DNA of 64,000 bases, taken from positions 21,495,253-21,559,252 of the forward strand of contig CM075939.1 of assembly GCA_038030265.1 (NCBI GenBank). The letters run 5' to 3'. This DNA is from Corythucha ciliata (lineage: Eukaryota > Arthropoda > Insecta > Hemiptera > Tingidae). This document shows, one piece after another, positions 34,742-44,889 of the stretch; position 1 is the stretch's first letter, and every line of letters begins with the position of its first letter. The notes under the pieces are model-generated. The model did no database searches, had not been told where the DNA came from, and was given only the letters and a program-made list of their open reading frames with translations. Both the position numbers and the translations under genes were made by a program.

Positions 34742-36020
34742 TTATTTCATTTTTATTAACGTTACATTTTATTCACGTTAAATTATTTAAACACTTGGCT
34801 AGGCTAGGATATTTGCCATTTTGAGGCTCTTGGCTGTGTTTTCTCTTTTTATTTCTTACAATCGCGTTAACTGAGATTATAGGTTCTTAAAACAAAAATT
34901 ATCTACTGAGCGTACCTGTTTTCAGTTCCTATAATTATTTCCGAGTATTTTAATTTTCATTTAGTAAATTCTTGTAGAGAACAATTTCTTTACATGTACC
35001 CTCCTTGTATATTTTTCAACCCTTCTAATTCCTTTGTACAGGCTTTAAGCAATTATTATTCGACGCATATTTGAAAACCGATTGAATAACTCGAGCCAAA
35101 CGAACAAACTTAATTGTTTCAAAAGCCAGTTCATAAGGCTCAAGCTGTCCAATTGGAGATTTTCATCCGTTGGTATGACGATGATGAGAAATTGTCCGAC
35201 AGTGTGGCAAAACACCTGGCTAAAACGAACGAACGAACTTAAGAATCTCACGCGAACATCGACGAAAACGAGTTCTCCTCTTGTATATTGCGTACCTTTT
35301 CGTGGAGTGATGAGTAAAAACCCAATCAAAGACTTATTTTTCTGCTTTGTGGAAAAATCAGAAAAAAAAGTCTTTGATCAGACTTTCGTTCGTGACAGAT
35401 GGTTGCCTGGCGTAGTCTTTTGAAGATGAGGTTTCGGCTTACAGAGGCTTGAGTCTGACGAACAAACTTGATTATATTTGGAACCGATTTGCGAGTTTTT
35501 TGTGGAAAAAAGTTAGTCCATGGGGCTCAAGCTACTGTACGCCAAACTTTGAAGGTATATAGTCCCTGTAAAACACGAAGAGAAAACGCACCACGTTTTT
35601 CGTAACGCCTGTTGAATGGACTGAGATGCAACTGAAAAGTTTCAGCCATCGAGGGGCACAATTGATGAGTTGGCGTTGTGACGTAAAATTGACACAGATG
35701 TTTTACGCGTGGAAGGTCTTCTTAAAATTCAAGTTGAAAGACTGAAAAAAAGGAGAAACAAGTAAGCAAACAAAATGGTTTATTAACGATCGTACAATGT
35801 TTCGAGTAATTAGACACATTGTTCGAGGCCCAAATCTAATTACATGTCGAAGGCTTGGAACGAATATAACCGAAAAACATGAACTTATAAAAACGTGCTT
35901 TCGACGTTTCCACCACCTCTCACTCTCTCTTCCTTATTGATTCACAATTCCACCCGTACACCAAGATTTATTTAGTATTTTATTTAAACAAAAACGATTA
36001 CTAATCCATGGCTTATACTT
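34742..36020. other. No gene seen; sequence after the HMGB-like gene
   Basis: This stretch probably begins with the 3' UTR of the HMGB-like gene. Two short similar segments containing GGCTCAAGCT, near 35138 and 35523, hint at a decayed duplication. The open frame at 35082-35423 shows no recognisable domain or exon signals, so I do not call it a gene. Confidence 0.3.
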
Positions 36021-36024
36021 ATTT

Positions 36025-36545
36025 TATTAGTGCATTTCATTCTGAAAATGCACTATTGGTCTCGTCGTGATGGTGGCAAACATGGGTCATGTCATGTTTT
36101 TTTCGTGTTTCAGAACCTCTAGAACACGAATTATATATATATATATGGCCGTTTTCTTGTTGGCACGATAACTCTCGTAGAAATTAATTTAGCGGAACGC
36201 GGTTTGGCACAAAAATCAGTAGTCATAAGACCCCGGTCGGTATTGCATTTGGGCCAAATCGGTCAAGGTGGAGGGGGGGAAAGTAGGGCTTGAAATGGTC
36301 AAAAAATCACTACAAATCACCAGTTGAATCTAGAAGCATCATATTCGGTACGTATACTCCATGATAGACTAGCCTTTGATTCCCATTTTCATTTTTTGAA
36401 AAAGTCAAGGTGGAGGGGGTGGTGTCCCGGGAGTGGAAGTAAGTCTGTGGTCTCGTTAGCACGATAACTCTAGAAAGAAATTAATTTAGCGGAACGCGCT
36501 GTGGCACAAAAATCAGTGGTCATAAGACCCCGGTCGGTATTCCAT
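36025..36545. repeat. Dispersed repeat with an internal duplication
   Basis: The left part is the inverse relative of 1255-1410. A block of about 90 bp (GCACGATAACTC...AATTTAGCGGAACGCG...AGACCCCGGTCGGTATT) occurs at about 36165-36250 and again at 36455-36543 in the same orientation, about 285 bp apart. Confidence 0.5.
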
Positions 36546-36869
36546 TTCCATATTCCTTCACACAGGAACACACTAGCCTAAAGGAAGGACATTTACCCTG
36601 ACCTATTCTGCTTGTTTTAACAAAGCAAGTTTACGTATTTTTGCATTTAAACTTGATTGCTAAAGTCGGAGGGTTGCAAACTTCAACTATCATGACACCG
36701 TTCGAAAGTACACAGAACGGGGTAGTTTTCCACAACTTTACTCGTCGATGCGTGCACTAGCTGCAGCTGATTGATACTGATGAGAAATTTATCAGGTATT
36801 CGAAAAAACTACTTTGTTCACTTTTCACATGGCTGAAATAGCCACGCGCAAGCGACATTTTTTGATTTT

Positions 36870-37116
36870 CACGGTGGTTTCAGGAACAGGATTTTGTCCT
36901 CTTTCCGAATCCACCGTCATTTTTTGTCTAACTACCTACGGTGACCCGTGAACACGACAATTACCGTAAAAAGTAATGCAACTAGAATAAAACAGGAAAA
37001 TGCTCATATCTCGTAACCAAAGCATTTTTGGCTATGCGTCTGTATGACGTTTTTTGTGCGTCCAGGTACGCACTATCACCTGTATAAGTTTGTCACATTC
37101 CTCCTGAATCACCCTG
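36870..37116. mobile_element. End fragment of a TA/CAGGGTG element
   Basis: The right end ATCACCCTG (37108-37116) is followed by TATA and then immediately by the left end of the next element at 37121. Internal CTCTTTCCGAATCCACC pairs with the inverse copy at 8945-8962. Confidence 0.45.
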
Positions 37117-37120
37117 TATA

Positions 37121-39059
37121 CAGGGTGTTCGGAAATTAGATGCTCATAGAAAATATGGTGATAGTACACGTCATTTGCGATCAAGTTCACTATTTGACGT
37201 TTTTTGAAATTCGGCTTTGCTTCCGAGATATAACTCATTTTGTGTATTTTCTACTAACCCCTATGTTTTCCCGATAAATGCACTCCTCGCGCTCATCAAC
37301 AGGTGCTAGACTAAAAGTAAATAGCTCATTGGAAAAAGCACAAAATTTTCTTCCAAATGAGCTATAAAATGGATAAAATGATCCAAGATGGACAGTGGTA
37401 GGGCAGCCGATTTCCGAAGGAAACTTGTTATTCGTATTTTCACACATTTTTCCTAGGCGATTTTCGCCTTTCCGTCAAATAAAATTATTTTTTTCCATTC
37501 ATTGGAAAAACTTCCTCATTTGGTGAGCTTTCAAATGACGTGCATCAATTGCTTATTTCTTGGATTTCCCGAGGAGAAATGACCAATAAACTAAAAAAAC
37601 ACAGACACGGAAGTGAAATTCATCGACCGTTTTCACTACTTATTTTTCTCAGAAACTGCTCGCAGCCTGCTGAGATTTTCTGCTTCATGGAGGCGGGTTA
37701 ACTGAAACCAGATCCTTTCATTTTCCAGCAGTAAATGAAAGACAATACAATTGAAATTAGATGGATCTAATAGCGCCCAGTAGCAACACTGGAAGACCTT
37801 CAAATCAGAGAGAATTCGTACGTTGTGCGAAGAGCTCAGAAATCGCCCATTGAAGGTTTACGTACCACGAGCGGAGTCAGGCGGTGGGTCCCTAATGCCT
37901 ATTGTGCAAAAGGGAAGACGGTGGCCACTTTGAGCAATTATTATATTTAAAATGTTATTCCTTCTTTTTTTTTCAAGTATTTTTCTTCCAAAATCCATCT
38001 AATTTCAATTGTTGTCTTTCATTTAGGGCTGGTTTCTTCACTGGCGCGCCAGTGACCATGATCTAGTAGCTGGTGCCAGTTGACTGGCCTTATGTAAACA
38101 TCTGCTGGCGCCAGTCCAGTGAAAAAATTCCCACCAGTCGACTTGCACTGGAAGTAGCCAGTGAGCATTCTAAACCCCAAAAAATGAACTGGTGCCAGCT
38201 GCTGGTACCGTGTGAACGAATTTTTCATCCTCCAGTCCAGCATTCACTTATCATATCAGTCATTTTATGCTTGTTATCTGATATCCATCCTTTTGAACTC
38301 TGCTGACTGGCACCGGTAACTTGAATCGTCTAAACGGACTGGCGCAAATCGACAGGCTCCAATAACTGGTGCCTTTAGAAGCTTTTAGGCTCCAATAACT
38401 AATGCCAGTCGGCTGGCTCGCTTACTGGCATCGTCTAAACCAGCCGTTACCGTTTAAGATAATCAAGATTCTAGTTTCAGTTAACCCACCTTCATAAAGT
38501 AGAAAATCGGCAGGCTGCGAGCAGTTTCTGAGAAAAAAACGTAGCGGAAAACGACGCTGAATTTGACTTCCGTGTCTGTGTTTTTTTAGTTTATTGGTCA
38601 TTTCTCCTCGGGAAATCCAAGAAATAAGCAATTGTTGCACGTCATTTGAAAGCTCACTAAATGAGGAAGTTTTTCCAATGAATGGAAAAAAATAATTTTA
38701 TTTGACGGAAAGGTGAAAATCGCCTAGGAAAAATGTGTGAAAATACGAATAACAAGTTTCCTTCGGAAATCGGCTGCCCTACCACTGTCCATCTTGGATC
38801 ATTTTATCCATTTTATAGCTCATTTGGAAGAAAATTTTGTGCTTTTTCCAATGAGCTATTTACTTTTAGTCTAGCACCTGTTGATGAGCGCGAGGAGTGC
38901 ATTTATCGGGAAAACATAGGGGTTAGTAGAAAATACACAAAATGAGTTATATCTCGGAAGCAAAGCCGAATTTCGAAAAACGTCAAATAGTGAACTTGAT
39001 CGCAAATGACGTGTACTATCACCATATTTTCTATGAGCATCTAATTTCCGAACAGCCTG
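37121..39059. mobile_element. Large near-palindromic TIR element with a nested insertion
   Basis: The ends are CAGGGTGTTCGGAAATTAG and the inverse of CTAATTTCCGAACAGCCTG, bordered by TA. Arms of about 590 bp (37121-37715 and 38468-39059) are nearly identical; a 213-bp part (37235-37447 and 38733-38945) encodes the same 70-aa frame in both arms. A further inverted pair lies at 37733-37767 and 37994-38026. No transposase is visible. Confidence 0.75.
38027..38445. mobile_element. Nested TIR element inside the 37121-39059 palindrome
   Basis: The ends are GGCTGGTTTC...CACTGGCG and the inverse of TACTGGCATCGTCTAAACCAGCC. The interior is full of ACTGG/CCAGT words (for example GGTGCCAGTTGACTGGC). 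It interrupts the right arm of the host element, so it is the younger insertion. Confidence 0.55.
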
Positions 39060-39069
39060 TATAGTATAG

Positions 39070-39168
39070 GGGGCGGTATGATGCTCATTACGATCGAGGG
39101 CGACAGGAAGTGGCCGAGGTGAAGCCGAGGGCAGTTTTCACCCGAGATCGTAATGAGAAATACCGCCC
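39070..39168. repeat. Short palindromic element
   Basis: GGGCGGTATGATGCTCATTACGATC at the left and its inverse (GATCGTAATGAGAAATACCGCCC) at the right enclose about 45 bp. Confidence 0.55.
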
Positions 39169-39184
39169 GAGTGTTTGTACGCTA

Positions 39185-39669
39185 TTTTTTGTACAGCCGA
39201 AGTTCATAAGTTCATTATTATTATAATAATAATAATAATCCCGTTCAGAAGCTTTGTGCTGTGCATCTGTGGAGTCTATGTAACCAATCAAATTAATTCC
39301 TCGGAAAAATGAAGCATTTTGATAGGTTGCACATACTCCACAGACGCATAGCGTATGGTTTGTTTAATAAACTGAAGTGAACCCACACTCTAGCCAGCGA
39401 ATGGAAGGATGACGTAGCTGATACAGAGAGGACTTTAATCGCCTCTCAGCCTAATTTATAGTGCTTATTTCTGTGTTTTTAGTGCTAATGTACAATTTAA
39501 AAACAAAATTAGGAAGAACAAATTTTTAAAAAACAACAAAAGGTCTAAAAGAAGAAGCAGCGGGCTGATTTTTTTATTTACGCCCGGCGGGCGGAATGAA
39601 CCTCATGTCGCCCGCTCAAGGTTCTTCCAGCGTGCGAATTTCGATTCTTTACGCCCGGCTGTACAAAAA
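39185..39669. repeat. TIR element TTTTTGTACAGCCG with a nested hairpin
   Basis: TTTTTGTACAGCCG (39185) and CGGCTGTACAAAAA (39656-39669) are inverted ends. A palindrome at about 39248-39360 (TGGAGTCTATGTAACCA... GGTTGCACATACTCCA) inside it is a diverged relative of the MITE at 57297-57431. Confidence 0.5.
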
Positions 39670-40741
39670 CATATTTAAGACGTGATTTACCTTGAATTCC
39701 GGTTTTTTATATTTTAAAAGTCTTTCTTTTTTCCCTTGAGTCTTATAATATGTCCCGGGTCAATTAAATAACTGAAAATAATGGAAATAATTGCAACCGA
39801 GCCGTCTTCAGGATGGTAAAGTGGGGAGCAGCATTGATGACGTAATTTACGGGCGAGTGGGCCGGGGGAGCAGCCCCTAACTGCAAACGTCAATTAAAAA
39901 TTAGTGGATGGAGTTTTTGACGAACGGAAAACGATATACCTAAGCTCTATTTTAGCGTACTTCATCTTGAAAAAATACGAGTCCCCCAAAGTCTCGACCT
40001 GTGAAACTTCCTCAATGTAGAGACAAACATTCTTCCATCCCTTCGAATATTTTTCATAGAAAATTCGAGGAATCTTCATTCGTGGACTCTTCTTTCTCTA
40101 GACGCTTTATTCGTGCACTCATAATTCGTGGCCCTTTTCCCTTTATTCGTGGACTATTATTAATGGGAGACTCTTTCATTTGTGGACCCTTTATTCTTGC
40201 TCTTGGTCTCTCTACGTCTCTACTAGTCGACTCTATTCGTGAACGAGCACGCGAACCAAGTTGAGCGTGCACTAGGATGGATTGAAAGGGTGGGAGGGTT
40301 TATAAGCGAGGAGAAGGTGGGTGTTCGTAAAGAAGATTGATTGAAAGGAGTGAAGGATAGGCTACAACACCGGTCAGTCAGGTTTTGCCACGGATACTTT
40401 GCTCTGTTTACATAACTTTATCAACATTTTGCTTGAATGGTGGCAACACAAAATACTGATTGACTCGGTAACAGTTCTGGTCATAATGGTTATTGGTCGG
40501 TTAACTATAAAATTTGTGTTTTATTGATGATTTATGATTCTTAAAAAGATAAACGATGGAAACAAAAATGAATATGTATAACGAAACTGGATCAAAGTGA
40601 ATTCACTATTAATACATGATTGTTTAAAGTAATTTTAACAAAGTCGATTGTACTGTGAACGATTTTAATTATAATTTATTTTACAGGCTCTCGCTCGTAG
40701 ACCCTGGAACTGCGCGTTCGTAAACAAACAAAAGATAGAAT
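39670..40741. other. No gene seen; degenerate ATTCGTGGACTCTTT repeats at about 40076-40260
   Basis: Imperfect copies of TTTATTCGTGGACTCTT occupy 40076-40260. The rest is A+T-rich and holds nothing I recognise. It adjoins the 3' end of the ACE gene. Confidence 0.35.
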
Positions 40742-40747
40742 TTTATT
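40742..40747 (-). terminator. Poly(A) signal AATAAA of the ACE gene
   Basis: AATAAA on the minus strand begins four bases after the TGA stop of the last ACE exon. This implies a very short 3' UTR. It is the only canonical hexamer immediately downstream of the gene. Confidence 0.6.
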
Positions 40748-40751
40748 TGAT

Positions 40752-43700
40752 TCACTCGAAGAAAGAAACATTTATTTCGTGCTCACCCTTTTTCGAAGCT
40801 TCCCATCCGATTGTTAGTCCATTCTTCTTATTTTCCTCGATCAACCAATCATTCAGAGGCTTGAAATATTCTATAAGTGGATGAGCGTCCATTTTTCTTT
40901 GCCCGGTGAGTGTTTCCAAGGCCTCGGGCCATGGCTTCGAAGCTCCCATCGCCAGCATGTTTCTGTGAGTAAGATGAAGAAGGAAATAAAACATATTGAC
41001 ACTTTTCTGTGTTTTGGCCTGGCCCTTCGCACAATTTTTCTTGTAGGTTTTCGGGCGTCTTTAAAACATCTTCAGGAAATTATTTTTTTACGAACAGGCT
41101 GTGAGATGTTTCGCGCATGCGCGAATTGGATTTTATAAAGTTGATATTGTTAGTGTGATCGCTTAGACTACGAGGGTTAGTAGGTAAAGCATGCATGGGA
41201 TTGAATGGGATTTGAGCTTTATAAAATCATGCATGAAACTGTAGCCGTAGGGCCGAAGGAGCCTACGTTGTCTGTCTGAAGACAGACAACGAAAAAGAAA
41301 AACGCTGCGAATTATCGAACAATGCCTTATTATTTCGACTGTGGGTGTATTATTCATCGATGTAGTCAAATCCGGCTTGAAATTACATGAAAATCGACAC
41401 CCCACACCCCTATGATCCCAAATCCTTTGAAAATCCCCATTTTGGACCCGCTTTTGGCCCATAAAACCCCAGGGAGTTATTTGATCAAAATGATCAGATG
41501 TTAGGACCAACTAGACCCCAAATGGAGTCTATGTGCGAAAGAACGAGTTTTTTCGAGCAATCCTAGGGCAAGATATGGCCCGGACGGCGGACGGACATTT
41601 TTTTTTTATTGCAGATTTGGATTTACGCACTTTGAAACGTAAAACTACAAATTTTGAGGGGGGGTCAAAAAAGTTTTTGCCAAAATATATACCTTATATA
41701 ATGTGCGAACGATAACTTACTTGAGAGCATTTCCAGCGTCTTTATTATTGTAGAAATCACATTCATGAAGCGGTTTGGCGTCAGGCATTTCCGGATTGTA
41801 CTCTGCAGCTTTGATGCACAGACTTTTGTAGAATTGAAATTGTAGAATTCGTGCGACGAAGTAGCTTGATCAAACAATTAATTGATAACCTCATCCACTA
41901 TCCCGCCCCCACCATCCTTGCTTGGTCCCTCAACTACTTACATAGAGTATTCAACGTCAGCTACAACGTGATATTTACTGGCCGGATCGAAATCGTCCTC
42001 ACTTCGCATGACTGGGGGTTCAATTCCCGAGTATTTCACCCTGGAAAATAAAACGCACATTCAGACAAATGGAGCCCATTGCCTTCGGGTCTTCCCGCAT
42101 TCATGCTGACCTCAATTTCCACCAGTCTGAATTGTAAGATTCGGGTTTTGTTACGCCTCTGAAAATGTTCCATCTGTATTTATCCATCAGATACGAGAAT
42201 GGAAGAAAAGGAACGCTTCGTAGGGCTTTGAGCAACAAATCGTTAATGACTTCCGACTTTTCTGTTGCTTCTGATCGTCTGAGACCAATTTTCTTGAGAT
42301 GCTTGGTTGAAAATGCGGACAGAGTTACCAGATCACCAATAGCCTCGTGGAAACCTTTTTTTTTTTTTCACAAAACTTATTTGGTACCAGTGTGCCGGGA
42401 AAGGGGTACTTCAAGAATCCTCTACCTGGATTAGCTCCTTGTTTGTAAGGGATCGGAAGATCTTTGTACTGCATGAAATACTCAATGTGACCCATCTCAT
42501 GGTGAATAGTCTCCAAATTGTCAAGATTGACGACGGAGCACATTTTTATTCGGAAGTCTTTTCCGTCGTAAAAGTCCCAGGCCGAGGCGTGACAGACCAT
42601 TTCACGATCTTTGGGTTTTTCAAAAATTGAAAACTTCCAGAATGAATCAGTCATTGCACTGAGGTTTAGAGAAACGAAGAAATCCTCCGAGACTTTGAAC
42701 ATTTTCTCGATAGTGTAGCCCTGAAAGAAGAATAAACAAAGTTGTAATGTACACGATGATGATGAAAATGAGCCCAACAAAGGTGCCTTACTTGGTCGAT
42801 CATGGCTTTAGTAACATTAGGGCTATCTTCTCGAAGAGGGTAGGGCAAAACGAAGTCGTCGATTTCCCAAGTTTGAGCCCACATATTTCCTGAAATTTAA
42901 AATATTTAGATATAATTTTAATGACTCGTCACCAGACTTACCCTAGAGAAAACACACAGCACATTGTATAATGCTTAAAATATTATTAATTTCACGGAAT
43001 AATTTGCTATAATTTGGACCAATTAATAATGCGTACCTATCAAAGAATACGTATCCAAGTGCAAGAATGGGCGTGATTGTGCTAGAGTTGGTCCTTTTAC
43101 TGCTGGATTTTGGCAATATCCAAATCCAAGTACAATCCCAGCGGATTTTCTTGATATTTCTGTTTTGTTTCAACTATATGTATGTTTTGACTGCCGCGGA
43201 CTGGGAATATTCCTAGTACCCGTAGATTGCTTAGGCGAAGAGGGTTACTACAGCTTACAGTTACCATAGATTTGTTGGCAAGTGCGGCGTGACAAAGGCA
43301 ATTTCGCGCCAGGAAAAAATTGTATTGTAGCAACAGTTTTTAAAGAATCTAGAAAGGCAACCTACCGAGTAAGTGAGCCGGTATAGGTCCATTTTCAGAT
43401 ACCACTTCTGGTCCATATTGTTTAAATAGACGATGTCTTATGTAGGCGTGCAATTGCATGTACAATGGGCGTAATTGGTTCCAAAGTTCTTCGATGTCAT
43501 TCTCAAACGTGTCGGACTCGTAGCCAGTTTGGATCCATTCGTCGGCGTGATCCGTGAACTCTGAAAAATAGTTTCAATGCCTCTTTTTTTTCAAAGTCTC
43601 GTAAGTCCCCCCCCCCCTCTAATATGTAGTGTAGCGAAATTTACTTATAAGATCTATAAGATGAGCTCAATAAGATTTTTTACTGATTTTTTTTTCGTTT

Positions 43701-44529
43701 GGGCGCTGTGTTTATTCACTTACTGTTAAGCTTTGAGGCTTCGTTCGCAATTTCCACGTATCTTGTGTAAAGGGTTTTACATTTGGGACCGACTGCGTTA
43801 CGCCATGAGAGCCATATGTGTTTCAATTCCTCGGGGTCCCGGCTCTCTCTTATGAGTTTTACGAGGTCTATGAAAATTTGACCGATACAACTTTATTACA
43901 ATTTTAAATTCAGCAATTTACGAAACTCACCAGGTTCCAAAGCGAGATCGCACTTGTCTTTGTTCTTATAGTTGCATATTTTAGCTGTGCTGTAGATCGT
44001 TTCCATTTTATCTACAATTTCGGTAAACTAAAGAAGAATTTGATTTTATTGTTTGTACATAAATAATGTCAAAAACCTCTAGGAAGATACGCACTGCAAC
44101 TACTTTTTCTTCGGGCAAAGCCTCGATCCCCAGCCTGGAGCCCAGCTCGAACTGTCGCTTCAAGTCCGCGTCTTGAAAATTTTCCCAGGGAAATTTTAGA
44201 AGCTCGTACCAAGCTTCTTTATTGAATTTTGCCGCCATTTTCGTCACTTCAAGCTGAAAAGGAACGTTATTTTTAATAATTGAGGAGGAGGGGGTTATCA
44301 AGTTGTTGTAAAACGGCGGGATTTAGATATAGCTTACGGATTTCAAGCGATTCTCCTCGGTCAAATTGGAAATGTGATTCCAATTTGCCTGGACCTTTTT
44401 GACGGCCCATTCAGCCTTGTCCTCGTTGAATTTTTTGATAAACTCGTGTGCCGCTTTTTCATCGTATACGTCACTCGTGTCTTTGGCGATGACAAGGGTG
44501 GCAAAAATCAAGACGAGAAACGTCATCAT
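40752..44529 (-). CDS. Ance: Angiotensin-converting enzyme, peptidase family M2, single domain, eleven coding exons, 625 aa
   Basis: Coding exons are 44529-44338, 44253-44095, 44027-43931, 43867-43724, 43560-43366, 42889-42792, 42720-42426, 42354-42111, 42040-41942, 41864-41721 and 40962-40752. Phases agree and the total is 1878 nt. ACE is a zinc dipeptidyl-carboxypeptidase; insect forms trim peptides outside the cell. A signal peptide (about 1-15) is present and no C-terminal membrane segment is seen, so the product should be secreted. The HEMGH zinc motif is at 369-373, the third zinc ligand is E397 in GFHEAIGD, and H339/A340, K497, H499, Y506 and Y509 match the tACE substrate-binding residues at the expected spacing. 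The tACE Arg522 chloride ligand is Ile508 here, in a codon split by intron 9. Length is close to the family's usual 610-630 aa. I chose the first of two adjacent ATGs. The symbol follows insect usage; which paralogue this is cannot be told. Confidence 0.95.
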
Positions 44530-44572
44530 TTTCCAGGGGTTGGCCTACAAAGAAAGTTGGCCAAACCTTCGG

Positions 44573-44580
44573 TTATAAAA
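44573..44580 (-). promoter_or_regulatory. TATA-like box upstream of the ACE gene
   Basis: On the minus strand the sequence TTTTATAA lies about 45 bp upstream of the ACE start codon, which would place transcription start near 44547 with a very short leader. A splice-acceptor-like TTTCTTTGTAG also ends at 44545, so the leader could instead be spliced from a distant first exon. The two readings cannot be separated from sequence alone. Confidence 0.4.
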
Positions 44581-44889
44581 ATAATCTAACTTGATGTTTG
44601 ATGGTGAAATTGTGTGGCGGGGTGGAGAGGTGTCGTCGTGGCAACAAAAATTGACCTTAGATTACTAATGGCGAGGCTAACTTATTCGAAAAAAAGTACA
44701 CTTGAGGATTTTTCGCACTGCAGTTCTGTACAGAGTTCACGCATGCGCGTAACATTTAAGAAATGTTCTGAGCTTGCCGGAACGGCACTGCTTCAATAGA
44801 GGATGTCGGTATACACTTGATACTTTTGCACCAAAGCTAAACTGTAACTTTGCCATTCTCAGAGAAAGCTTACAGGCGGTCGTTTCTGG

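Noticed and set aside
35082..35423. 113-codon plus-strand frame after the HMGB-like gene
   Set aside because: No domain, both strands are open, and it probably lies in the 3' UTR or spacer.
37235..38945. Two identical 70-codon frames on opposite strands (37235-37447 and 38733-38945)
   Set aside because: They are the two arms of the same palindromic element, and the peptide shows no domain.
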